This document shows, piece by piece, positions 1 to 6,599 of a stretch of DNA of 13,536 bases. This DNA comes from Deltaproteobacteria bacterium. GTDB lineage: Bacteria > Desulfobacterota > BSN033 > UBA1163. The position numbers and the translations under genes are program-made. The notes under the pieces were generated by a model. That model was not told the DNA's origin, did not search any database, and saw nothing but the letters and a program-made list of their open reading frames with translations. The stretch spans positions 1-13,536 of the forward strand of contig VGRU01000082.1 in NCBI GenBank assembly GCA_016875255.1. Direction: 5' to 3'. Within the stretch, counting starts at the first letter, position 1, and each line of letters opens with the position of its first letter.

Positions 1-1
1 C

Positions 2-169
2 CCCCCGAAGGATTATGAAATCCATCTCTCCAGATTGCCGGATGCAAGTGATAAGATATTTCTTCCGGAAGATGATCTGTCTGATTCCGAGGGATTTGAA
101 CCATCAGAGGAAAATGAGATTTCATCAAAAAAGAAAGGGTTAAAGAAGAAAGCAACCAGGGGAAGATAG
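2..169 (+). CDS. C-terminal fragment of an unidentified protein
   Basis: This frame is open from the left edge to a TAG at 167-169 and gives about 55 residues without a start, so it is read as the end of a gene that begins outside the window. The visible part has a short mixed segment (KDYEIHLSRLPDASDKIFLP), then an acidic stretch rich in D, E and S, and finishes with a strongly basic Lys/Arg tail (KKKGLKKKATRGR). I recognise no domain. The stop lies two bases before the GTG start of the next gene, and its last codons supply that gene's purine-rich ribosome binding site, which suggests translational coupling and supports the frame being real. Function cannot be assigned from this fragment. 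Confidence 0.55.
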   Translation, partial: PPKDYEIHLSRLPDASDKIFLPEDDLSDSEGFEPSEENEISSKKKGLKKKATRGR

Positions 170-171
170 AC

Positions 172-510
172 GTGCCTATTTACGAGTATCGATGCAATCA
201 ATGTGAAAGGGAGTTCAGCCAGTTATTTCTCAACTCAAGGGAAATCAGGAAGGTCAAGTGCAAGCTTTGTGGCGGCAATGACCTTAAAAGGTTAATATCT
301 ATTTTTTCAGTCCACCAGACCGAAGAATCACGTTTGGCCAGCCTTGACACCTCCAAACCAAAGGGGGACGATTTCTATAAGGACTCCCGAAATGTCGGTC
401 TCTGGGCAAAAAAAAGGATGAAGGAGATGGGAGTCGATTTAGGCCCCAAAATGGATGAGATCGTAGAACGAGGAAGGACCGGCAAGATTCTGGAGGATTA
501 CGACAAATAG
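172..510 (+). CDS. FmdB/CxxC_CxxC family zinc-ribbon protein
   Basis: A 112-residue protein starting at GTG 172, preceded by a GGGGAAG-type ribosome binding site. The N-terminus (MPIYEYRCNQCEREF) is the family hallmark. Cys8/Cys11 and Cys30/Cys33 form two CxxC knuckles expected to bind one zinc ion, as in the FmdB putative regulatory domain (named after a protein of the formamidase locus of Methylophilus). The part after residue 45 is charged, contains the segment GLWAKKRMKEMGVDLGPKMD, and looks partly helical; it is lineage-variable. The biochemical role of the family is poorly defined, so the regulatory label is by family name only. It follows the upstream fragment with a 2-base gap and is separated from dnaJ by a repeat-filled 209-base gap. 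Confidence 0.85.
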   Translation: MPIYEYRCNQCEREFSQLFLNSREIRKVKCKLCGGNDLKRLISIFSVHQTEESRLASLDTSKPKGDDFYKDSRNVGLWAKKRMKEMGVDLGPKMDEIVERGRTGKILEDYDK

Positions 511-521
511 ATAGAGGGAAG

Positions 522-693
522 GGTTTCGGTTACGAAGCCCGTATGGATTAAGGTTAATAGGTTAAGGCTACGGTTACGAAGCCCCTGCCTACCGGCAGGC
601 AGGCGTTTCGTCATTCGGTAGGGGTTACGTTTAAAAGAATTAAACATGACAGACGTAACCTTCTATTAACGATACGGGCAGCGTTACCCTGAC
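522..693. repeat. Long imperfect inverted repeat, family C copy 1
   Basis: The fmdB-dnaJ gap is almost entirely one large imperfect palindrome. The left arm contains CGGTTACGAAGCCCGTAT (527-544) and a second CGGTTACGAAGCCC (571-584). The right arm contains AACGATACGGGC (669-680) followed by GTTACCCTGACC. An inner perfect 8-bp pair GGTTACGT/ACGTAACC lies at 623-630 and 653-660, around a loop holding AAAGAATTAAA (634-644). A GC-rich hairpin CCTGCC-TACC-GGCAGG (584-599) is nested in the left half. The same arms and loop recur at 5161-5278, and one arm recurs at 4552-4584. No gene is seen here. Confidence 0.8.
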
Positions 694-719
694 CGTATAA
701 CGAAAACCATCTAAACAAT

Positions 720-1823
720 ATGGAAAACAGAGATTATTATAAGATCCTCGGCGTCACGCGAAATGCCAATGAGGAAGAGATCAAAAAAGCTTATCGAAAA
801 GTGGCGATGGAGTGCCATCCCGACCGGAATCCAGGAGATAAGGAGGCGGAAGAAAAGTTTAAAGTAGCCTCGGAAGCTTATGAAGTGTTGAGGGACCCTC
901 AGAAGAGAGAGATCTATGATCATTACGGGATAGAGGGATTAAAAGGAACCGGATTTACAGGATTCAGAGGCTTCGAGGATATCTTTGCTTCTTTCGGAGA
1001 TATCTTTGAAGATTTTTTTGGTTTTGGGAGAACGTCTCAGAGGAGATCCAGGCCGCGACAGGGGGCTGACTTAAGATATGACTTACGGATCTCATTCTAT
1101 GAAGCCGCCTTTGGAAAAGAAGATGAGATCGAAATTCCAAAAAGAGAAGCGTGTGAAATCTGCGGTGGAACAGGCTCAAAACCAGGGACTTCCCCGGTTC
1201 AATGCCCCAATTGCAAAGGAACAGGGCAGACGATCCGTTCACAAGGTTTTTTCACCATCAGCACCACCTGTGGCCAATGCCATGGGGAGGGAAAATATAT
1301 CTCTCATCCCTGTAAGGAATGCCGCGGCTCTGGCTGGGTTAAGAAAACCAGAAAGATCAAGTTAAAGATACCCCCAGGGGTTGATACAGGCTCAAAATTA
1401 AGAATACGGGGAGAGGGAGAAGAGGGCGAAAGGGGCGGTCCCCCTGGAGACCTTTTCGTCTTTCTCTTTGTAGAACCACATGAATTCTTTGTTAGAGATG
1501 GCGATGATATCGTCTGCCAAGTCCCCATCAGTTTCTCCCAGGCGGCGTTAGGAACAGAGATCGAAATCCCCACCTTAAACGGTAAAAAGAACATTAAAAT
1601 CCCCAGGGGAACGGAAAACGGAGAGATTTTAAAGATTAAAGCCGAAGGTTTTCCAAAAATAAGAGGGTATGGCAGGGGCGACCTTGTTGTTCAAATATTT
1701 GTTAAAACGCCAAAAAACCTAACCAAGAGACAGGAGGAGTTACTCCGGGAATTCGAAGAGATAGGCGTAAAAAAGGGTAGAGAGGGAGATGGCTGGAAGA
1801 AGTTCTTTAGACCTGAAAGCTAA
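720..1823 (+). CDS. dnaJ: Molecular chaperone DnaJ (type I Hsp40)
   Basis: A 367-residue DnaJ with full type I architecture. It acts in the cytoplasm as co-chaperone of DnaK, stimulating its ATPase through the J domain and binding unfolded clients. The J domain covers residues 5-70 with the HPD triad at 33-35. A Gly/Phe-rich linker (about 72-103) contains [12 protein letters not shown]. The zinc-binding domain has four CxxCxGxG repeats, starting at Cys145, Cys162, Cys184 and Cys198. The C-terminal client-binding domain follows ([18 protein letters not shown], then the second beta domain to about residue 345). Length is normal. The ATG at 720 gives the canonical N-terminus, although no clear Shine-Dalgarno is visible. 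No dnaK or grpE is adjacent and no CIRCE operator is visible, so heat-shock control cannot be read from the window. Confidence 0.97.
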   Translation: MENRDYYKILGVTRNANEEEIKKAYRKVAMECHPDRNPGDKEAEEKFKVASEAYEVLRDPQKREIYDHYGIEGLKGTGFTGFRGFEDIFASFGDIFEDFFGFGRTSQRRSRPRQGADLRYDLRISFYEAAFGKEDEIEIPKREACEICGGTGSKPGTSPVQCPNCKGTGQTIRSQGFFTISTTCGQCHGEGKYISHPCKECRGSGWVKKTRKIKLKIPPGVDTGSKLRIRGEGEEGERGGPPGDLFVFLFVEPHEFFVRDGDDIVCQVPISFSQAALGTEIEIPTLNGKKNIKIPRGTENGEILKIKAEGFPKIRGYGRGDLVVQIFVKTPKNLTKRQEELLREFEEIGVKKGREGDGWKKFFRPES

Positions 1824-1864
1824 AGTTTACATAATATATCTTATCAGACATTATTGGTGGCCTT

Positions 1865-2467
1865 TTGGAAAAAAGATATGGTGTGACGGGAATCATCCTG
1901 TCTGGCGGTAAAAGCGCCCGAATGGGCAGAGATAAGGCTTTCATTGAAATCGATGGCATCCCGATCATTCAAAGGATTTATAATATTTTTGAAAAAATTT
2001 TTAATGAAATTATCATTGTCACCAATCAAAAAGAATCGTATGAGAGTTTTAAGGCAAAGATAGTAAGCGACCTCATTGTCAATCACGGCGCCCTCGGAGG
2101 GTTGTATACAGGGCTCTTTTTCGCATCGAACCCATACTCTTTTTGCGTTGCCTGCGATATGCCTTTTCTCAAGGAGTCCATGATCCAGTATCTCATCAAA
2201 CAGGCTGACGGATTTGATGCGATTGTGCCCCGAACGGATGATGGATTGCAGCCCTTGCACGCCATCTACTCAAAAAGTTGCATACCGCCCATAAAAAAAC
2301 TTATCGATATGGGGAAATACAAAATCATTGATTTCTACCCCCTGGTAAGGATAAAAATCATTGAAGAGCCCGAGTTTATCAATTTAGACCGGACAAAGGA
2401 GTCTTTTATCAATATTAATACTACAGAGGATTTAAGCTTACTTAATAAAAGAAAAAAAGCGGTCTGA
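1865..2467 (+). CDS. mobA: Molybdenum cofactor guanylyltransferase MobA
   Basis: A 200-residue nucleotidyltransferase. MobA transfers GMP from GTP to Mo-molybdopterin, giving the guanine dinucleotide cofactor used by DMSO-reductase-type enzymes such as formate dehydrogenases. Visible motifs are the nucleotide-binding signature LSGGKSARMGRDKA (residues 12-25), the HGALGGL loop (74-80), CDMPF (97-101) with the metal-binding Asp98, LQPLHAIY (128-135), and a C-terminal NINTTEDL (183-190) typical of the MobA/MocA fold. The start is TTG at 1865; a GGTGG about five bases upstream could be its ribosome binding site, and no in-frame ATG lies near the N-terminus. It starts 41 bases after dnaJ and ends one base before the TPR gene. 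Other MobA-like transferases are possible, but the motifs and length favour MobA. Confidence 0.9.
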   Translation: MEKRYGVTGIILSGGKSARMGRDKAFIEIDGIPIIQRIYNIFEKIFNEIIIVTNQKESYESFKAKIVSDLIVNHGALGGLYTGLFFASNPYSFCVACDMPFLKESMIQYLIKQADGFDAIVPRTDDGLQPLHAIYSKSCIPPIKKLIDMGKYKIIDFYPLVRIKIIEEPEFINLDRTKESFININTTEDLSLLNKRKKAV

Positions 2468-2468
2468 G

Positions 2469-4538
2469 ATGGTCAAACGAATAATCCCTTATTTACGATT
2501 GTTTTTATCCCCCTTTGGCAAAGGGGGATATAGGGGGATTTTAAAATTTTATTGGAAAAATCTCCCCTTCCCCCTCTTTTCCAAAGAGGGGTATAAGAGT
2601 TTATTTGTATTACTTAAACCCATAACTGAGGGGTTACACAAAAGAATAATTTTTTATATAATTTTTGCTGTTTTGTTTATGTGGAGTTTTTTCCCTGGCC
2701 AGGATGCCTTCGCAAGGACTCTTGGTGAAGATGAGCTGATCTGGGTTGGGACCGGTGCCTTCAATGATGGCTTTTATGATATTGCCGAAAAACAATTTTC
2801 ACAATTCCTTCGTGATTATCCTGAACACGGGAAATTATATGACATCTGTTATCTTCTGGGAAAAACGCTCTATCTCAAAGAAAAGCTGAAAGAATCCCGA
2901 TCCATTTTTTTAAAGATCATCAATGAGAACAAAGCATTTGATTATACGGAATACACCCTTTTCTGGTTGGCCGATATTGAACTCAGATTTGGAAACAACG
3001 AAGGAGCCAGAAGATATCTCGTCTCCATTCTCAATCGATACCCCAAATTTGAAGGCATGGATCGGGTTTATTATTACCTCGGATTGATTGATGTTGGATC
3101 GAATCGAACCTCCCAGGCAGGCTCCCATTTTAAAAAAGTATCCCTTGCCTCTAAAAACAATGAGCTCATTCAAGCCTCTCATTTCTGGCTGGGAATCTTG
3201 TCTTATAAGCAGAACCACTTCGAGGAGGCGGCGGGGTTTTTTAAGACGATGACGTCCGATCTTAAACCTGCTTCTCCCCCTTTTTTAAAATACGCCTTGC
3301 TCTGGTTAGGCGAAACTTATTTGAAGCAAGGGAAGTTCGATGAAGCGAAGAATATCTACGGGACGTTCAATGAACGTTTTAAGGAGGATGTCGTCATCCC
3401 GGAAGTCTTGTGGAAAATGGCCTTTTGTGATTACCGAATCGGTCATTTTAAAGAGGCGATCGAAACCCTCCAATCCTTTAAACCCCAGGCCAAAGATTCT
3501 CCGCTCCTTCTATTCACCCATTATTTATTGGGAGAGATATTCCTGCAGAGCAGCGACCATCCCTCATCGATAAAAGAACTCAATCTTATTTTTACAAAAT
3601 CAAAGGAAAATCCATTCTGGGGGATTGCTTTCCTTTCCCTTTTCTGGAACCATATGCAACAGAACGACCTTTCGGGAGCCCATAAAGTATTTCAGAGGCT
3701 CCAAAAATTGAACGCGTTTGATGATGAAAAGGCGGTTCTCCAGTGGCTCAATGGGGAGATGGCCTTTTTAGAGGGCAGAATCACGGACTCCCTCCCCTAC
3801 TATTTTAACGTCCTGAATACGAATTATAGGGAGAAGGCTCTTTTCCGTATCGGAAAGGCCTATTTTTATGATAATAAATTCAGAGAGGCCATCACCAACT
3901 TGGACATCTTATTGCTTGAGTTTCCAAACTCTCCCAATATTGAGGAAAGCCTCTTCATTAAGGGAGAATGCTTCAGTCAATCCGGAAATTGGAACCAGGC
4001 CTTTGAGGCATACGGGCTTCTTGCGCAGAAAGATAAATATCCTCATTGGAAACTCTTTGCCTTAACCCAGACGGGAAATATTTACTTATCGCTAAAGGAA
4101 AATTGGGAAGCTGAAAAAGCGTTTAAGAAGGTCGTTGAAGATTTCCCGCATCATCCTCTCTCAACCCATGCCGCTTTCCAGTTGGGGAAACTATTTTTTA
4201 AACAAAATAGTATTTTAGAATCGATCCACTATTATTCCATGATCCTCAAGGGGGGCCGTCCCGAATGGTTGGGCGGAACTTACTTTAGTTTGGGGGAAAT
4301 ATTTTACCAGCAGGGAAAGCACGATAAGGCGTTTAAAAGCTTTGAAATGGCCCTGAGATATCTTCAGGAAAGCTCGCCGTGGTTCTTTTTGACCCATCTC
4401 GAAATCGGGAATCTTCAGAGGAAAAACGGGAAATATGAGGAGGCCAAGCGATCGTATCTGACCATCCTGAACCAGGCAAAAGATGAGGAGCTCAAAAAAG
4501 CGGCGTCGGAGTTGCTTCGTCTCATTGAACCCAAGTAG
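2469..4538 (+). CDS. Exported tetratricopeptide-repeat protein with repeat-derived N-terminal extension
   Basis: A 689-residue protein dominated from about residue 93 to the end by helical TPR and TPR-like units (for example GAFNDGFYDIAEKQFSQFL, and LGEIFYQQGKHDKAFKSFEM near the C-terminus). It resembles periplasmic or outer-membrane-associated TPR scaffolds of the YbgF/BamD style, but I cannot assign a specific role. A signal peptide is visible unusually far in: HKR at 57-59, a hydrophobic core to about 75, and AFA at 80-82 with likely cleavage before Arg83. Residues of about 13-44 are encoded by a palindromic DNA repeat (SPFGKGGYRGI and similar). The only start codons upstream of the signal core are ATG 2469 and TTG 2499, both before the repeat, so a protein with an intact signal must translate through it. 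It begins one base after mobA with only a weak ribosome binding site. Confidence 0.85.
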   Translation: MVKRIIPYLRLFLSPFGKGGYRGILKFYWKNLPFPLFSKEGYKSLFVLLKPITEGLHKRIIFYIIFAVLFMWSFFPGQDAFARTLGEDELIWVGTGAFNDGFYDIAEKQFSQFLRDYPEHGKLYDICYLLGKTLYLKEKLKESRSIFLKIINENKAFDYTEYTLFWLADIELRFGNNEGARRYLVSILNRYPKFEGMDRVYYYLGLIDVGSNRTSQAGSHFKKVSLASKNNELIQASHFWLGILSYKQNHFEEAAGFFKTMTSDLKPASPPFLKYALLWLGETYLKQGKFDEAKNIYGTFNERFKEDVVIPEVLWKMAFCDYRIGHFKEAIETLQSFKPQAKDSPLLLFTHYLLGEIFLQSSDHPSSIKELNLIFTKSKENPFWGIAFLSLFWNHMQQNDLSGAHKVFQRLQKLNAFDDEKAVLQWLNGEMAFLEGRITDSLPYYFNVLNTNYREKALFRIGKAYFYDNKFREAITNLDILLLEFPNSPNIEESLFIKGECFSQSGNWNQAFEAYGLLAQKDKYPHWKLFALTQTGNIYLSLKENWEAEKAFKKVVEDFPHHPLSTHAAFQLGKLFFKQNSILESIHYYSMILKGGRPEWLGGTYFSLGEIFYQQGKHDKAFKSFEMALRYLQESSPWFFLTHLEIGNLQRKNGKYEEAKRSYLTILNQAKDEELKKAASELLRLIEPK
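2506..2591. repeat. Palindromic G/C-tract repeat inside the TPR coding region
   Basis: The repeat begins with a perfect 12-bp inverted repeat TATCCCCCTTTG/CAAAGGGGGATA around a single G (2506-2530). A wider pair follows, GGGGATTTT near 2534-2542 against AAAAATCTCCCC near 2556-2567, and then a second hairpin CCCCTCTTT-TCC-AAAGAGGGG (2571-2591). It belongs to the same AAATCCCCCTTnnnCCCCCTTTG style of repeat as the element at 6325-6497, which is intergenic. Its length keeps the reading frame open, so it is translated if the gene starts at 2469. Confidence 0.8.
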
Positions 4539-4551
4539 ACTATTTTAGGTC

Positions 4552-4640
4552 AAGGTTACGGTGACGGCTACGATGCCCGTATCGTTTTTAAAAGACTACG
4601 TCTCTCGTGTTGGATTCTTTTACATAACTGTAACCTTAGC
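4552..4640. repeat. Half copy of inverted-repeat family C (copy 2)
   Basis: The 147-base gap between the TPR gene and rimI holds a left arm at 4554-4584 that matches 5164-5194 at 28 of 31 positions (GGTTACGGTGACGG, then a GCCCGTATCG core). The opposite arm is mostly lost; only a short GTAACCTTAG (4630-4639) could be a remnant. The rest of the gap (4641-4685) shows no recognisable feature beyond a weak purine stretch ahead of rimI. Confidence 0.6.
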
Positions 4641-4685
4641 CCAGGCTTCCAAAGTACTTCCATTGTTTACGGGTGACACTCCATC

Positions 4686-5153
4686 ATGGAGGATGATCAG
4701 ATAGAGACAAACGGTAAAAAGCTCATCATCAGAAAGATGAAAATCGAAGATGTGGAGGAGGTTCTCCCCATTGCCGCCACCTCTATATTAAATCCCTGGT
4801 CAAGGGATATGTTGCTTGGGGAGGTTGCCCACCCCTTTTCTCATTGCTTTCTTATATGCAGGGAGGAGGAAGATGTCCCTCTCGGTTTTATCTGCTTTAG
4901 GAATATCGGAGAAGAATCGGAGCTCCTCAACATCTGCATTCATCCCATGCATCAAAAAAAAGGGCTGGGTAAAAGATTAATGGAATTCTACATTGATTTT
5001 TGTTCCCAAAAAGGAGTGAAGAAATATTATCTTGAGGTCAACCCTCAAAATATTCCAGCTTTCCGACTCTATCAATCCTTTGCTTATCAGGAAGCAGGAA
5101 AAAGAAAGAATTTTTATCAGGGAAAATACGAGGCGCTTCTCATGGAAAGGTAA
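4686..5153 (+). CDS. rimI: Ribosomal protein S18-alanine N-acetyltransferase RimI (GNAT family)
   Basis: A 155-residue single-domain GNAT acetyltransferase. RimI uses acetyl-CoA to acetylate the N-terminal alanine of ribosomal protein S18. The core starts at about residue 13 (LIIRKMKIEDVEEV). NPWSRDML (36-43) matches the substrate-side motif seen in RimI. The beta4 strand (LLNICIHP, 80-87) leads into the acetyl-CoA pyrophosphate loop QKKGLGKRL (90-98). LEVNPQNIPAFRLYQSFAY (116-134) with the later KRKNFY is the RimI-like C-terminal signature. The dozen residues before the core are variable, so the exact start (ATG 4686) is less certain than the fold. Neighbouring gaps contain family C repeats, so it may not be cotranscribed with pyrK. 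A different GNAT substrate remains possible. Confidence 0.85.
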   Translation: MEDDQIETNGKKLIIRKMKIEDVEEVLPIAATSILNPWSRDMLLGEVAHPFSHCFLICREEEDVPLGFICFRNIGEESELLNICIHPMHQKKGLGKRLMEFYIDFCSQKGVKKYYLEVNPQNIPAFRLYQSFAYQEAGKRKNFYQGKYEALLMER

Positions 5154-5160
5154 TTTTAAA

Positions 5161-5278
5161 TTAGGTTACGGTGACGGTGACGAAGCCCGTATCGGTTAAC
5201 GGTAACGGTTACTTACAAAGAATTAAAAGACCATAACCGTAGCCTTTTATTCACGAAACGGGCCTCGTTACCCTAACC
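5161..5278. repeat. Long imperfect inverted repeat, family C copy 3
   Basis: The left arm is GGTTACGGTGACGGTGACGA followed by GCCCGTATCG (5164-5194) and an inner CGGTTAC (5206-5212). The loop contains AAAGAATTAAA (5217-5227), identical over 11 bases to the loop of copy 1. The right arm has ATAACCG (5233-5239), CACGAAACGGGC and GTTACCCTAACC (to about 5278). The arms pair imperfectly over roughly 45 bases. A further short hairpin, CGAAGC/GCTTCG, lies at 5285-5290 and 5307-5312. Confidence 0.8.
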
Positions 5279-5338
5279 GAAAGACGAAGCCCGAGCCTCG
5301 ATACGAGCTTCGACAACGATAAACGTTGATTGATTTTC

Positions 5339-5376
5339 CATTCGTGGCATTCGCTGTCATTCGTGCTATTCGTTTC
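5339..5376 (+). repeat. Short degenerate tandem repeat (ATTCGTG-type) upstream of pyrK
   Basis: There are four imperfect 9-10-base units: CATTCGTGG, CATTCGCTGT, CATTCGTGC and TATTCGTTTC. They end 16 bases before the pyrK start, just ahead of its ribosome binding site (GAGG at 5385-5388). The units are too short and contiguous to be CRISPR repeats. Confidence 0.6.
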
Positions 5377-5392
5377 TATTTTCTGAGGAAAT

Positions 5393-6202
5393 ATGGCTAT
5401 TCAAACTGATGGGATTGTCCTCAACAACAGAAAAATAAAATCGATCTATTTCTTGCTTGAAATAGACTGTCCTTCTATTGCCAATGAAGCAAAACCGGGA
5501 CAGTTTGTCATGATCAGCACGTCCGATAATCATCACCCTCTTCTGAGACGACCGTTTTCCATTTACAAGAGCTTTTCGACCCTGCATCCCAGTAAAGAGA
5601 AAAGAGGGCAGCTTTCCATTTTATATAAAAAGGTGGGTAAAGGCACCCAAAAGATGTCAACCTTCAAAGAAGGGCAAAAGGTTAATCTGATAGGCCCATT
5701 GGGAAATGGATTTACCTTGCCCCCCCTTCCCCACTCGCTTCCAACAATATTAATCGGAGGAGGAGTGGGCATGGCCTCCTTATCTGCCATTGGAGAGACA
5801 TCAGGTTCAGATAAATTATATGTATTTATTGGCGGAAAGACAAAAGACGATATCTTATGTGAGGGAGACTTCCAAAAAGGAAAAATCTTTGTTGCTACGG
5901 AGGATGGAAGCCGGGGGAAAAGGGGGACTGTTGTAGACCTTTTCAAATCGGAAATCAAAAGGTTTGATAAAGCCCTACCCCACCATGTCTATATCTGCGG
6001 CCCGGAAGGAATGATTAAGTCAATAGCAAAAATCATCAAATCAAAGAAATGGGTTGCCCAGGTTTCCCTTGAGGCCAGAATGGGATGCGGATTCGGGGCC
6101 TGCTGGGGATGTGTGGTAAAGACCAAGGACTCCGAAATGGCCTATCACAGAGTTTGTAAAGATGGACCTGTCTTCCCGTTATCGGAAATCGTATGGGAAT
6201 AA
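5393..6202 (+). CDS. pyrK: Dihydroorotate dehydrogenase electron transfer subunit PyrK
   Basis: A 269-residue FAD and [2Fe-2S] subunit of the class 1B dihydroorotate dehydrogenase. It carries electrons from dihydroorotate, oxidised at PyrD, to NAD+. The N-terminal FAD-binding barrel holds the RRPFSIY motif (52-58). The pyridine-nucleotide domain has GGGVGMASL (122-130) and CGPEGM (202-207). The C-terminal cluster ligands are Cys232, Cys237, Cys240 and Cys255 in MGCGFGACWGC...VCKDGP, the family spacing. Length and domain order are normal. The start at ATG 5393 has GAGG four bases upstream, slightly close. Its partner pyrD follows on the same strand, but only after 397 bases of repeats, whereas the two are usually adjacent. 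Confidence 0.96.
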   Translation: MAIQTDGIVLNNRKIKSIYFLLEIDCPSIANEAKPGQFVMISTSDNHHPLLRRPFSIYKSFSTLHPSKEKRGQLSILYKKVGKGTQKMSTFKEGQKVNLIGPLGNGFTLPPLPHSLPTILIGGGVGMASLSAIGETSGSDKLYVFIGGKTKDDILCEGDFQKGKIFVATEDGSRGKRGTVVDLFKSEIKRFDKALPHHVYICGPEGMIKSIAKIIKSKKWVAQVSLEARMGCGFGACWGCVVKTKDSEMAYHRVCKDGPVFPLSEIVWE

Positions 6203-6204
6203 AC

Positions 6205-6235
6205 CCCGTTAGAAAGTCTACGACTTTCCCACGGG
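6205..6235. repeat. Strong stem-loop directly after pyrK
   Basis: The inner stem GAAAGTC-TAC-GACTTTC (6212-6228) is perfect. It is extended by an outer CCCGT/ACGGG pair (6205-6209 and 6231-6235) across a TA/CC internal mismatch. No T-run follows, so it is not a canonical intrinsic terminator, although it could shape or stabilise the pyrK mRNA end. Confidence 0.7.
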
Positions 6236-6324
6236 ACGGCTCAGACGAGTATTTAGATATTTGGTATCAATTTAGCTTTTTGAAAAGAAGAGATATATGA
6301 GTCAATGGATCAAAAGAATCATCA

Positions 6325-6497
6325 TAAAATCCCCCTTAATCCCCCTTTGCCTGTCTATGACAGGGAAAGGATTACCAAAGGGGGAACCCCTTTCGCCTCC
6401 CTTTGGTCTCCGACCCAGCCTCCGGCTCAGAAGAGCCTCTGGCTCGGAGAGAGCGGTCTCTGACCCGGAGGGCAAAGGGAGGTTGGGAGGGATTTTA
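6325..6497. mobile_element. MITE-like element with 27-bp terminal inverted repeats (element B)
   Basis: The left end (6325-6351, TAAAATCCCCCTTAATCC...) and the right end (6471-6497) are inverted copies matching at 22 of 27 positions. The element is about 173 bp and encodes no transposase. Inside are a hairpin CCTGTC-TAT-GACAGG (6350-6364) and two diverged direct-repeat pairs: GGTCTCCGACCC/GGTCTCTGACCC (6405-6416 and 6455-6466) and GCCTCCGGCTC/GCCTCTGGCTC. The right part, from 6400 on, recurs in inverted orientation at the window end. An ATG-led frame across it (6297-6500) is judged repeat-derived. Confidence 0.75.
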
Positions 6498-6527
6498 TAA
6501 AGTTTTTTCAAACCGCTAAAGTGTTAC
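6400..6527 (+). repeat. 128-bp dispersed repeat, copy 1 (upstream of pyrD)
   Basis: By hand alignment this block is the reverse complement of 13410-13536, with about three substitutions and one single-base indel. It covers the right half of element B and continues 30 bases past its terminal repeat, through a fully conserved TTCAAACCGCTAAAGTGTTA. It lies 72 bases before the pyrD start. Confidence 0.9.
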
Positions 6528-6599
6528 AATATTTGGTTTGCATAAAAAGGTGATCCATTCCCCCGGCTATAAGCAACGGGGTTTTCTAACGGGGTAAAG

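Larger units (their letters stand above)
6203..6599. other. Repeat-filled gap between pyrK and pyrD
   Basis: No credible gene lies in these 397 bases. The ends are marked by a perfect 13-bp inverted repeat, ACCCCGTTAGAAA (6203-6215) and TTTCTAACGGGGT (6583-6595). Inside are a strong hairpin just after the pyrK stop (6205-6235), a stretch without recognisable features (6236-6324), a MITE-like element with 27-bp terminal inverted repeats (6325-6497), and a conserved tail to 6527 shared with the copy at the window end. The pyrD ribosome binding site (GGGG, 6591-6594) lies within the right 13-bp arm. Confidence 0.8.

Noticed and set aside
500..720. CIRCE or other heat-shock operator upstream of dnaJ
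   Set aside because: No TTAGCACTC-N9-GAGTGCTAA or close variant is present; the gap is taken up by the family C palindrome.
5339..5376. CRISPR-like array
   Set aside because: Units are 9-10 bases, contiguous and imperfect, with no spacers and no cas genes.
6205..6235. Intrinsic terminator for pyrK
   Set aside because: The stem is strong but no T-run follows on either strand, and it looks like part of the repeat complex.
6297..6500. 67-residue frame with a purine-rich sequence before its ATG, between pyrK and pyrD
   Set aside because: All but the first dozen residues are translated from the terminal repeats and interior of element B; the low-complexity product resembles no protein. An opposite-strand frame over the same bases has the same origin.
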